Shown here: piece by piece, positions 6,897 to 14,394 of the stretch
Layout of the letters: each line of letters begins with the position of its first letter
Position numbering within the stretch: position 1 is the stretch's first letter
Origin: JAIEPW01 sp964406035
Lineage (GTDB): Bacteria; Acidobacteriota; Terriglobia; Bryobacterales; Bryobacteraceae
Reading direction: 5' to 3'
Assembly (NCBI GenBank): GCA_964406035.1
Contig: CAYOQB010000080.1
Location: 1-23,999, forward strand
Length of the DNA: 23,999 bases
Notes under the pieces: model-generated
What the model saw: the letters and a program-made list of their open reading frames with translations, nothing else
The model's database searches: none
Told to the model about the DNA's origin: nothing
Made by a program: the position numbers and the translations under genes

Positions 6897-7952
6897 ATGC
6901 AGCGATGTTCTCCCTGGGCGCTGGCGCTCGTCGTGGTCCTGTCCGCTTGTTCGCGCCGCCCCGGCGAGGTGCGCAGCTTCGCCAGCGAGCCATATCCCAA
7001 GCAGCTTTCCGAATGGGGCCTGTTCACTGGCGAGAAGGATACGCTGCAGCCCGCCCGCAACGTTCTTCCGTACGATCTCAACACGCCGCTGTTTTCCGAC
7101 TATGCGGACAAACACCGCTTCGTGTGGATGCCGGCGGGGACATCCGCCCTGTATCGCGACGACGGAGTATTCGACTTTCCCGCGGGGACGGTGATCGCCA
7201 AGACCTTCGCCTACGGCGGACGCCGCATCGAAACCCGCCTGCTGGTTCATGCTAAGCAAGGCTGGGTGGGACTGCCCTATGTCTGGAACCAGGAGCAGAC
7301 CGATGCCACGCTGGAACTGGCCGCGAATCCTGTGCAGATCGAGCATCGCGGCCTGAAGATCCACTACGTGATCCCGAATGCCAACCAGTGCAAGGGCTGT
7401 CACGAGAATTCGCGGGTGATGTCGCCCATCGGGCCCAAGGCCATGCACCTCAACCGGAGCTATGCGTATGCCGATGGCGCGGAAAACCAGCTTGCGCGAT
7501 GGTCGAAGGTGGGATACCTGAAGGGCGCTCCCGCGCCCGAATCGGCACCGCGCGCGGCGGTGTGGGATAACGCTTCCACCGGGTCGCTCGATAGCAGGGC
7601 GCGGGCGTACCTGGATATCAACTGCGCGCACTGCCACAACTCCAAGGGTCCGGCGAACACCTCGGGGCTGTTCCTGACTGCCTCCGAGACGAACCCGGTA
7701 ACGCTGGGGGCGTGCAAGGCGCCGGTCGCCACCGGACCAGGCTCGGGTACGTTCCGGTTCTCCATCCTGCCGGGGCATCCCGAACAGTCGATCCTGATCC
7801 ACCGCATGAAGTCGAATGAACCGAAGGTGATGATGCCGGAGCTCGGCCGCGCGGTGGTTCACCAGGAAGGGCTAGCTCTGCTCGAGGAATGGATCGCGTC
7901 GATGAAGGGCGACTGCCGCGCCACGGCCTCCGGGATCGCCGGGTCGCACTAG
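6897..7952 (+). CDS. Diheme c-type cytochrome lipoprotein (TIGR03806 / SO2930-like)
   Basis: The 351-residue protein carries a signal peptide with lipobox LSAC (Cys18), so it should be a membrane-anchored protein outside the cytoplasm. Two CxxCH heme c-binding motifs are seen: CKGCH at 165-169 and CAHCH at 243-247. Candidate distal methionines are M175 (SRVMSPIG) and M312/M313 (KVMMPELG). The N-terminal domain (about 35-160), with LPYDLNTPLFSDYADKHRF and FDFPAGTVIAKTF, fits TIGR03806, which is described as the usual genomic partner of TIGR03805 beta-helix proteins. It probably transfers electrons, but donor, acceptor and any substrate are unknown. ATG 6897 is preceded by GGAGG at 6880-6884. 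The open frame upstream of the ATG lies inside the previous gene and would hide the signal peptide. Confidence 0.9.
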   Translation: MQRCSPWALALVVVLSACSRRPGEVRSFASEPYPKQLSEWGLFTGEKDTLQPARNVLPYDLNTPLFSDYADKHRFVWMPAGTSALYRDDGVFDFPAGTVIAKTFAYGGRRIETRLLVHAKQGWVGLPYVWNQEQTDATLELAANPVQIEHRGLKIHYVIPNANQCKGCHENSRVMSPIGPKAMHLNRSYAYADGAENQLARWSKVGYLKGAPAPESAPRAAVWDNASTGSLDSRARAYLDINCAHCHNSKGPANTSGLFLTASETNPVTLGACKAPVATGPGSGTFRFSILPGHPEQSILIHRMKSNEPKVMMPELGRAVVHQEGLALLEEWIASMKGDCRATASGIAGSH

Positions 7953-7956
7953 GCCC

Positions 7957-8562
7957 GTGATCCGCAGCCTCATCTTCGATCTCGGCGGCGTCGTGGTGCC
8001 GCTCGATTTTTCGCGGGGCTACCGGGCGATCGCCGGGCGCTGCGCCTGTCCCGCGGCCGAAATCCCCCGCCGCATCGCCTCCACGGACCTGGTCAAGCGC
8101 TTCGAAACCGGTCAGATGGAGTCGCGCGACTTTGTCGAGCAGTTGTGCGGCGCCATCGGGCTGGACGCCAGCTACGAGGAATTCTGCGAGCTGTGGAGCG
8201 AGATCTTTCTTCCCGGAACGCTGATCCCGGACCCGCTGCTGGAAGCGCTGTCGCAAAGTTATCGCCTGGTGCTGCTGTCCAACACCAACCCCTTGCATTT
8301 TTCGTTCATTGAGCAGCGTTACCCGGTCCTGCGGCACTTCCACGACCAGGTCCTGTCGTTTCGGGCCGGCGCCGCCAAACCCTCGTCGCGGATTTACCAG
8401 CAGGCCATCGAGGCCGCGGGTTGCCTGCCCGGGGAGTGCTTCTTCACCGACGATCTGCCGCCGTTCGTGGAGGGGGCGCGCCGCGCCGGCATTCAGGCGG
8501 AGCTATTTCAGGACGCCGGGAAGCTGGTTCGCGACCTGGAAGCTGCCGGAGTTCGCTGGTAG
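7957..8562 (+). CDS. HAD-superfamily phosphatase (YihX-like)
   Basis: The 201-residue cytoplasmic protein starts with the HAD motif I strand SLIFDLGGVVVPLDF, in which Asp8 is the nucleophile. Motif II is LLSNTN, the motif III lysine is in GAAKPSSRIYQ, and motif IV is FFTDDLPP. The position two after the nucleophile, often a second Asp acting as general acid, is glycine; this DLGG/DLGN form is common in the YihX-like subgroup of sugar-phosphate phosphatases. The substrate cannot be read from sequence. The GTG start lies 4 bases after the cytochrome stop, so the gene is in the same operon, although a link to the lipoproteins is not evident. The stop overlaps the first of four AGTACT palindromes. 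Confidence 0.88.
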   Translation: MIRSLIFDLGGVVVPLDFSRGYRAIAGRCACPAAEIPRRIASTDLVKRFETGQMESRDFVEQLCGAIGLDASYEEFCELWSEIFLPGTLIPDPLLEALSQSYRLVLLSNTNPLHFSFIEQRYPVLRHFHDQVLSFRAGAAKPSSRIYQQAIEAAGCLPGECFFTDDLPPFVEGARRAGIQAELFQDAGKLVRDLEAAGVRW

Positions 8563-8697
8563 TACTTTATCCTACACTTCGCCTTATTTTCGACTTGGAT
8601 TTCGGCCCAAACTATAGTACTGTAGGTCCTGTTAGTACTAAGACAGACACTCCTTTCTCTCTCGCATGCCGAATTGGCGGGGTCCGGACGAAGTACT
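8561..8697 (+). repeat. Four AGTACT palindromes
   Basis: AGTACT occurs at 8561-8566, 8616-8621, 8634-8639 (within the 10-base palindrome TTAGTACTAA) and 8692-8697. Spacings are 55, 18 and 58 bases. An AT-containing six-base palindrome is rare in this GC-rich sequence, so four copies in 137 bases is notable. Copy 2 overlaps the -10 element of the candidate small RNA. Copies 3 and 4 fall in the loops of its two predicted hairpins. Confidence 0.7.
8590..8618 (+). promoter_or_regulatory. Sigma70-like promoter for a candidate small RNA
   Basis: TCGACT (8590-8595, four of six to TTGACA) and TATAGT (8613-8618, five of six to TATAAT) are separated by the optimal 17 bases. The predicted transcription start is about G8625, directly before a hairpin. 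No protein start lies within a usual distance on this strand; the next is more than 300 bases away, beyond a strong terminator. Confidence 0.5.
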
Positions 8698-8725
8698 CGG
8701 AGGAGACGGACCCCGCCGTTTTTTT
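8625..8725 (+). ncRNA. Candidate small RNA, about 100 nt, unknown family
   Basis: The transcript is inferred from a promoter ending at 8618 and a strong intrinsic terminator ending at 8725. It would begin with a hairpin (8626-8632 with 8643-8648, one bulged C) whose loop shows TAGTACTA. Next comes a mostly unpaired pyrimidine-rich stretch (ACTCCTTTCTCTCTC, 8649-8663) that resembles an anti-Shine-Dalgarno seed. The terminator hairpin follows, with GGAGGAG in its loop. No tRNA, 6S, SRP, tmRNA or riboswitch core is recognised. It could act on mRNAs by covering ribosome-binding sites, but that is inference. The alternative is that this is only the 3' end of the upstream operon with its terminator. 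Confidence 0.45.
8676..8725 (+). terminator. Strong intrinsic terminator
   Basis: A perfect 11-bp GC-rich stem (GGCGGGGTCCG at 8676-8686, CGGACCCCGCC at 8707-8717) with a 20-base loop is followed by G and seven T (8719-8725). This is the only classical rho-independent terminator I find in the window. It ends the candidate small RNA and would also stop read-through from the 4386-8562 operon. Confidence 0.85.
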
Positions 8726-8825
8726 AAGTTCAACTGAGTCTACCGGATACAGTTCTGTGGAGAGGCAATCCGCAAAACCGGATTCTGGGTGCAACGTCCT
8801 ACGCCTAATCTGACCCAAACCGTTG

Positions 8826-8831
8826 TAAAAT
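8826..8831 (+). promoter_or_regulatory. Possible -10 element ahead of the histidine kinase
   Basis: TAAAAT matches five of six -10 bases. No convincing -35 hexamer lies 16-18 bases upstream. If used, it gives a leader of roughly 120 bases before GTG 8956. Confidence 0.3.
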
Positions 8832-8845
8832 CGAGGACAAAGTCA

Positions 8846-8926
8846 GCCGCTGCCGGGTGGACCGGCAATTGCTGTGCTTGCGGCCAAGGAGAGGTGTCTG
8901 AAGAGGGCATCCGGCGGGCTTGCCGG
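8846..8926 (+). promoter_or_regulatory. Structured leader of the histidine kinase gene
   Basis: Three nested or adjacent hairpins can form. TGCCGG (8851-8856) pairs with CCGGCA (8862-8867) around a 5-base loop. GCCGC (8846-8850) can close around it with GCGGC (8880-8884). CCGGC (8911-8915) pairs with GCCGG (8922-8926). A strong purine tract, AAGGAGAGG at 8886-8894, lies between them but is far from the chosen start. The rest of 8726-8955 holds a minor hairpin (AATCCG 8767-8772, CGGATT 8779-8784) and no gene that I can support. Confidence 0.35.
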
Positions 8927-8955
8927 TTTGCACTCGACGGGAATCGCGGAAGACT

Positions 8956-11859
8956 GTGCGCGAGCTTCGGGAACAACTGATTGGCGCCTTGCTTGTCATC
9001 GTGACGGCGGCCGCGGTTGTTTCGGCCGCGTTGAATTTGCAGCAGCAGAACCGGTATCGCCAACCGGACGACGGGGTGACATGGGCGGATCATGTGGAGG
9101 ATTCCGGATCGGCTTACCCCATCGCGCGATACGTGGCGCAGGGAAGTCCCGCGGAGAAGGCCGGCATCCGCGAAGGCGACCGCCTGCTGGCGATCGAAGG
9201 CCGGCCGGTGGAAACCGCGGCGCAAGCCATCGAGATCTTCTCCCGCCTGGGGTCCTGGAAGACGGCCAAGTATCACCTGGGCCGGGGCAAGACCGAGCTC
9301 GACGCCAACGTAATTCTGAGCGAGGGCGAGCCCGATCTGTCGCTATGGGCGCAGTACGCCGTGGGCGCGGTCTACATCGCCATCGGTCTGTTCGTCTACT
9401 TCCGCCGGGGAAGCGCCCGCAAGGCGCTGCACTTTTACCTGCTGTGTCTGGCCTCCTTCGTTCTTTCGACGTTCCACTACACGGGCAAGCTGAACAACTT
9501 CGACAAGGTGATTTACTGGGGCAACGTGGTGGCGGGCTCGCTGGCGCCGGCGCTGTTCCTGCACTTCGCACTCTCGTTCCCGGAAATCCCCAAGGCGATG
9601 CGGCGGCGGGGGGCGACCTTCGGCCTATACCTGCCGGCGCTGCTGCTGATCGGCGCTTACGCCGGATTCGCGACTGGAACGCTGCGCGCCTCCGCGCCGC
9701 TGATCGAAGTCCGCTGGCTGCTGGATCGCGTGTGGCTGGGACATCTGGCGGCCCTCTATCTTGCCGGCGCCGCCGTGCTTTCGCATTCCATGCTGCGCGC
9801 CGAGGATCCGATCGTGCGGCGGCAGCTCACCTGGCTGCGGAACGGCGCGCTGGTGGGTGTTCTGCCGTTCACCTTCCTGTACGTGATCCCGTACATCGCG
9901 GGCGTGGTGCCGACGCCGGCCATGAAGCTCGCCGTGCTGTCGCTGTCGCTGATCCCGATTACCTGGGCGTATGCCATCCTGCGCTATCGCCTGATGGACG
10001 TGGACATCATCTTCCAGCAGGGCTACGTTTACACGCTGGCGACGCTCAGCGTGCTGGCGATCTTCTTCGCGCTGCTGGTTGCGATGAGCCGCACCGGGGA
10101 GGTCAGCGCCACCGCGCTGGTGGCGATGCTGCTGATCGCGACGTTCGTTTTTCAGCCGATCCGGCGCTGGCTGCAGGAGCAGTTGGACCGCTATTACTTC
10201 TACAAGGGCCGCTATGACTACCGCCTGACGTTGATCGAGTTCGGGCGGGAGCTGGCGGCGCAAACCGATCTGGATCAGATGCTGGCCAGCGTCGCCGACC
10301 GCCTGATCCACACGCTGTCGATCCGCAATGTCGCGGTTTTCCTGCTGGATGAGAACGCCAACGCCTTCCGCCTGCATCTGGTGCACGGGCGGCACGGCCG
10401 GGTGGCCGATGTGCCGTATGGGCTGGACCTCAGCTTCCTGACGCCGAATCCGCAGGGGCCATACCTGTTCTTCGAGCGCACCCGCAATCCGCTTGACATC
10501 ACCTCCACTGACTGGACCCCGGCGGTACGGTCCAGCATCGCGGCGCTGGAGCTGACCTACTACCTTCCCTGTTCGGTTCGCGGCCGGACGATCGCGTATC
10601 TGGGCGTCAGCCGGACGGACGACGGCGACTTCCTGTCGAGCGACGATGTGGAACTGCTGGTGACGCTGTCGGGCTATGTCGGCATCGCCATTGACAACGC
10701 CATCCTGTACCGCTCCCTGAGCCAGAAGGCCGCGCAGTTCGAGCGCCTGAAGGAGTTCAGCGAGAACATCGTGGAATCGATCAGCGTCGGTATTCTCGCC
10801 GCCGACCTGGACGACCGCGTGGAGAGCTGGAACAATCAGATCGAGCGGCTGAGCGGCATACCGCGCGAAGCGGCGATCGGACGCCGCCTGCACGACTTGT
10901 TCCCGGCGGATCTGATCGACAAGTTCGACAGCCTGCGCGGCGGCAGCGGCGTGTACAACATCTACAAGCACGTGCTGCGGCAGCCCGAGGAAACGACAGT
11001 GAACATCGCCGTGGCGCCGCTGGTTTCGAAGGACGGGGCGCAGATCGGGCGGCTGATCATCTTCGACGACGTCACCGACCGCGCGGAACTGGAGCGCCGC
11101 CTGCTGCAGGCCGACAAGCTCAGCTCCATCGGATTGCTGGCCGCGGGTGTCGCCCATGAAGTAAACACCCCGCTGGCGGTGATCTCCACCTACGCGCAGA
11201 TGCTGGCCAAGCAGGTTTCTGGCGACGACCAGAAATCGAAGCTGCTGGACAAGATCGCGCGCCAGACGTTCCGCGCCAGCGAAATCGTCAATTCGCTGCT
11301 GAACTTCTCGCGCACTTCCCCCACCGAGTTCGCCGAAGTGGACCTGAACAAGGTGATCCGCGAAACGCTGAGCCTGGTGGACCACCAGTTCCAGAACGCG
11401 CGAATCCAGGTGGAGCAGGATCTCGACTCCGGACTGCCCGCCTTGAAGGGCAACGCGGGCAAGCTGCAGCAGGTGTTCCTGAATCTGGTGCTGAACGCGC
11501 GCGACGCGATGGAAAACGGCGGACGCCTCAGCGTCCGCAGTTGGACCGAAAACGGCAGCGCGAAGGTCGAGTTAAGCGACACCGGAGTGGGCATCGCGCC
11601 GGAGAATCTGGCTCGCGTCTTCGATCCGTTCTACACCACCAAGGGCGCGAAAAAGGGAACCGGGCTGGGACTTTCGGTCACCTACGGGATCGTGCGGGAA
11701 CACGGCGGCGATATCGAAGTGGAAAGCGAGCCGGGACGCGGCGCGACCTTCCGCATCGAGTTTCCGATCTCGCGTTCCGCCGCCCCGCGGGCGGCTGCCG
11801 TCAACGGCAATCATCCCAAGCCGGCGGAAGTGATCGCCGCGCCGGCGGAATCGCCCTGA
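8956..11859 (+). CDS. Membrane histidine kinase with PDZ, multi-TM, GAF and PAS domains
   Basis: This 967-residue sensor kinase has an N-terminal membrane segment (about 8-28) and a PDZ domain (about 56-115; IARYVAQGSPAEKAGIREGD), which should face the periplasm. Next come several membrane segments (about 132-400) and a GAF domain (about 440-590). A PAS domain starts near 601 (IVESISVGILAADL). The dimerisation domain carries the phospho-accepting His734 in GVAHEVNTPLAVI. The ATPase domain has the N box NLVLNARDAM (from 843), DTGVGIA, FDPFYTT and GTGLGLS. All kinase residues appear intact. The start is uncertain: GTG 8956 gives a natural N-terminus before the first membrane segment, while TTG 8920 would add 12 residues. 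The NtrC-type regulator 75 bases downstream is the likely partner. Confidence 0.9.
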   Translation: MRELREQLIGALLVIVTAAAVVSAALNLQQQNRYRQPDDGVTWADHVEDSGSAYPIARYVAQGSPAEKAGIREGDRLLAIEGRPVETAAQAIEIFSRLGSWKTAKYHLGRGKTELDANVILSEGEPDLSLWAQYAVGAVYIAIGLFVYFRRGSARKALHFYLLCLASFVLSTFHYTGKLNNFDKVIYWGNVVAGSLAPALFLHFALSFPEIPKAMRRRGATFGLYLPALLLIGAYAGFATGTLRASAPLIEVRWLLDRVWLGHLAALYLAGAAVLSHSMLRAEDPIVRRQLTWLRNGALVGVLPFTFLYVIPYIAGVVPTPAMKLAVLSLSLIPITWAYAILRYRLMDVDIIFQQGYVYTLATLSVLAIFFALLVAMSRTGEVSATALVAMLLIATFVFQPIRRWLQEQLDRYYFYKGRYDYRLTLIEFGRELAAQTDLDQMLASVADRLIHTLSIRNVAVFLLDENANAFRLHLVHGRHGRVADVPYGLDLSFLTPNPQGPYLFFERTRNPLDITSTDWTPAVRSSIAALELTYYLPCSVRGRTIAYLGVSRTDDGDFLSSDDVELLVTLSGYVGIAIDNAILYRSLSQKAAQFERLKEFSENIVESISVGILAADLDDRVESWNNQIERLSGIPREAAIGRRLHDLFPADLIDKFDSLRGGSGVYNIYKHVLRQPEETTVNIAVAPLVSKDGAQIGRLIIFDDVTDRAELERRLLQADKLSSIGLLAAGVAHEVNTPLAVISTYAQMLAKQVSGDDQKSKLLDKIARQTFRASEIVNSLLNFSRTSPTEFAEVDLNKVIRETLSLVDHQFQNARIQVEQDLDSGLPALKGNAGKLQQVFLNLVLNARDAMENGGRLSVRSWTENGSAKVELSDTGVGIAPENLARVFDPFYTTKGAKKGTGLGLSVTYGIVREHGGDIEVESEPGRGATFRIEFPISRSAAPRAAAVNGNHPKPAEVIAAPAESP

Positions 11860-11934
11860 CAGCAGGCGCAGGGCCGCACAAAGCGGCTAAGCTAAAGGAA
11901 GACGGCCACGAAAGTCCGGCCGGAACAACCAAGA

Positions 11935-13377
11935 ATGTCCGATCGACTCCATCCCGAAGGCATCATCCCCTCTTCCGCGCGCGGCAAGATCCTGGTGATC
12001 GACGACGAATCGGAGATCCGGGAGAGCCTGGAAACCCTGCTCGAACTGGAAGGCTACCGGGTGGACCTGGCGCCGAACGCGACCGAAGGCCTCGATCGCC
12101 TGACGCGGAATGCCTATGATCTGGTCCTGTTGGACCTGATGATGCCGGACCGCTCCGGCATGGACGTGCTGGAAGACGTCCGGGCGCGCGACAACGAAAC
12201 CCCCATCTTTCTGATTACCGCGTACGGCTCCATCGATGTCGCGGTGGATGCGTTGAAGCACGGCGCGACCGACTACTTCTCAAAGCCGTGGGATAACGAG
12301 AAGCTGCTGCGCGAGATCGAGCGCGTCATCGCCAAGCGCCGCCTGGAACGCGAGAACGTGCAGTTGAAGCGCGCGCTGAAACAGCGCTACAGCTTCCCGA
12401 ACATTGTCGGCAAGAGCGAGCGCATGCTGCGCATCTTCGACCTGGTGACCCAGGTGGCGCCCAGCCGGGCCACGGTTCTGATCAACGGCGAAACCGGCAC
12501 CGGCAAGGAGTTGATCGCCAATGCGATCCACGCTTATTCCTCGCGCGCGGACCAGCCGTTCGTTCCCTTCAACACCGGATCTGTTCCCCCGGACCTGATC
12601 GAGTCGACGCTGTTCGGGCACGTGAAAGGCGCCTTCACCTCCGCCGTCGCGTCGCGCAAGGGCTACTTCGAGGTCGCCGACCGCGGCACCATTTTCTTCG
12701 ACGAAATTGGCACCATCTCCGCCGAAACGCAGGCCAAGCTGTTGCGCGTGATTCAGGAGCGCGAGTTCATCCCCGTGGGCGCCAACGATCCCGTACGCGT
12801 GGATGTCCGCATCATCGCGGCCACAAATGCCGATCTCAAGAAGCTTGTCGACGACGGCAAGTTCCGCGAGGATCTGTACTACCGGCTGAACGTGATCAAC
12901 ATCGCGCTGCCGCCGCTGCGTGACCGCAAGGAAGACATCCCGCTGCTGATCGAGCACTTCTTCCAGAAGTACACGCAGGAGAACAAGAAGTTTATCGGAC
13001 GCCTGAAGTTCGATCCGGAAGCGATGCAGTTGTTGATGGATCACCAGTGGCCCGGCAACGTACGCGAGCTGGAAAACGCGGTGGAGCGCGCGGTTGTGCT
13101 CGCCTCCCACGATACGGTGGGCGCGGAAGTGCTCCCCGAGCACCTGCTGCATTCGAGCGGCATGGCCATCCGCCGCGATGAAACCGGCCAGTTGCCCCCG
13201 GACGCGTCGCTGTTTGAAGTGGTGGCCGATTTCGAGCGCAGCACCATCCTGGAGCAACTGGAGCGCTCCAATTGGAGCCAGACCGAGGCCGCGCTGGCGC
13301 TGCGGATTCCGCTGTCCACGCTGAATCAGAAGATCAAGCGGCTGAACATCGAAATCAAGCGCCGCGTCGCCGGCTAG
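11935..13377 (+). CDS. NtrC-family sigma54-dependent response regulator
   Basis: The 480-residue regulator has three domains in the standard order. The receiver (about 18-135) carries the phospho-acceptor Asp67 in LVLLDLMMPD. The AAA+ sigma54-activator domain (about 155-390) has Walker A GETGTGKE (185-192), a Walker B with IFFDEIG and the arginine-containing FREDLYYRLNV. The C-terminal Fis-type helix-turn-helix is at about 435-475. The sigma54-contacting loop reads GAFTSA (232-237) in place of the consensus GAFTGA; the contact residues F and T are retained. It should activate genes with -24/-12 promoters when phosphorylated by the kinase encoded upstream. Targets are not evident here. The ATG at 11935 has a weak GGAA upstream, and an in-frame stop at 11893 limits extension. 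Confidence 0.93.
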   Translation: MSDRLHPEGIIPSSARGKILVIDDESEIRESLETLLELEGYRVDLAPNATEGLDRLTRNAYDLVLLDLMMPDRSGMDVLEDVRARDNETPIFLITAYGSIDVAVDALKHGATDYFSKPWDNEKLLREIERVIAKRRLERENVQLKRALKQRYSFPNIVGKSERMLRIFDLVTQVAPSRATVLINGETGTGKELIANAIHAYSSRADQPFVPFNTGSVPPDLIESTLFGHVKGAFTSAVASRKGYFEVADRGTIFFDEIGTISAETQAKLLRVIQEREFIPVGANDPVRVDVRIIAATNADLKKLVDDGKFREDLYYRLNVINIALPPLRDRKEDIPLLIEHFFQKYTQENKKFIGRLKFDPEAMQLLMDHQWPGNVRELENAVERAVVLASHDTVGAEVLPEHLLHSSGMAIRRDETGQLPPDASLFEVVADFERSTILEQLERSNWSQTEAALALRIPLSTLNQKIKRLNIEIKRRVAG

Positions 13378-14345
13378 TAGGGGTCGCAGCTGGCGAAGAT
13401 CCGCCGCGGATTCCCGGTCAGCATGGTGTCGATCTGCTCGTCCGTCACGCCGCTCGCCCGCAGCGCCGGGAGCACGTCCTTGTGGATGTGCAGATAATTC
13501 CAATCGGGCAGCAGCCTTCGCCAGTCCTCCTCGGGCAGCCAGTCGTTGAAGCAATGCGCGTCGTGCGACAGCACCATCCGGCTCGCATGCCCCCGGCGGC
13601 ACATCTCAGCCACAACGCGAACCCGGTCCTCGAACTTAAGAATGGTGCCGATGCCGAAGCGGTCCATCCCCAGGTACGAACCGTTGCGGATCAACTCTTC
13701 CAGGTAATCGAAGTCGGTGGTGTCGCCCGAATGTCCGATCACCACGCGACCGAGATCAACGCCTTCCTCCAGAAAGATCCGCTGCTGATCGAGGCCGCGG
13801 CGGGATCGCGCGTGCGTGTGGGTCGAGATCGGCACGCCGGAAACGCGATGGGCCTTGGCCACGGCCCGCAGCACACGCTCGACATCCTTGGTGAGTCCCT
13901 GCTTGTCGGTGGCGCACTTCAGGATCCCGGCATGCACTCCCGTGCCGGCGATGCCGTCGCGGATGTCGCGCAGGAACAGGTTCACCAGGAATTCCTCTCC
14001 CCCCAGAACCGTGCCAGGACCGCGCATCTGAAAGGCGAACGGCAGGTCGGCGTAGGTGTAGATGCCCGCCGCGACCACGATCCGGAGCGGCGTCCGCCGC
14101 GCCACCTGCGCGATGCGTCCCACGTTGCGCCCCAGGCCGATCGCGGTCAAGTCCACAACGGTGCGGATGCCGCTCTCGTACAGCTCGTTCAACCGATCCG
14201 CCGCCTCCTGGATCCGCTGCTCCTCATCGCCCCACGCCTCCGGATAGTTGATGTGAATCTCCGGATTCAGGATGAAGATGTGCTCGTGCATCAGCGTGGG
14301 ACCCAAGTCCTCGGGCGCGACAGGTCCGGTGGCGGTGTGAACCAT
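13374..14345 (-). CDS. Phosphotriesterase-family metal-dependent hydrolase
   Basis: The 323-residue protein is an amidohydrolase-fold TIM barrel of the PTE family, whose members hydrolyse lactones, esters or phosphotriesters with two metal ions. All expected ligands are present: His20 and His22 (TLMHEHIF), the bridging Lys143 (GILKCAT), His176 (PISTHTH), His205 (VIGHSGD) and Asp262 (LSHDAH). The start is placed at ATG 14345 because the family opens with 'M-V-x-T-x-x-G-P'; an in-frame ATG at 14387 would add 14 residues and lacks a ribosome-binding site. There is no signal peptide, so it is probably cytoplasmic. A lactonase role is as likely as phosphotriester cleavage. Its stop overlaps that of the convergent response regulator by 4 bases. 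Confidence 0.9.
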   Translation of the reverse strand: MVHTATGPVAPEDLGPTLMHEHIFILNPEIHINYPEAWGDEEQRIQEAADRLNELYESGIRTVVDLTAIGLGRNVGRIAQVARRTPLRIVVAAGIYTYADLPFAFQMRGPGTVLGGEEFLVNLFLRDIRDGIAGTGVHAGILKCATDKQGLTKDVERVLRAVAKAHRVSGVPISTHTHARSRRGLDQQRIFLEEGVDLGRVVIGHSGDTTDFDYLEELIRNGSYLGMDRFGIGTILKFEDRVRVVAEMCRRGHASRMVLSHDAHCFNDWLPEEDWRRLLPDWNYLHIHKDVLPALRASGVTDEQIDTMLTGNPRRIFASCDPY

Positions 14346-14394
14346 AGGCGAGTATTCTCTCTCACCGCGCGGGTGTCGCGTTACCATGTGAAAA

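Noticed and set aside
4278..6993. Two long open frames antisense to the beta-helix genes
   Set aside because: They mirror each other only because the sense genes are duplicated; low-complexity His/Val/Arg-rich translation, no starts with ribosome-binding sites.
7978..7992. HAD motif I lacking the second Asp (DLGG) as a sign of an inactive enzyme
   Set aside because: DLGG/DLGN is common in the active YihX-like subgroup, and the other HAD motifs are intact.
8726..8850. tRNA or known riboswitch between the terminator and the kinase
   Set aside because: No T-loop sequence, acceptor stem or recognisable riboswitch core; only short hairpins.
8916..8932. Sigma54-like -24/-12 element before the kinase gene (GG...TTTGCA)
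   Set aside because: The GG and GC dinucleotides are not at the strict spacing required, being one base off.
8894..8980. Short frame (28 codons, GTG start) after AAGGAG, overlapping the kinase start; possible leader peptide
   Set aside because: Spacing from the purine tract to the GTG is only 2 bases and the peptide has no informative residues.
9625..13602. Long antisense frames under the kinase and regulator genes
   Set aside because: Shadows of well-supported plus-strand genes, with Gln/Arg/His-rich composition unlike real proteins.
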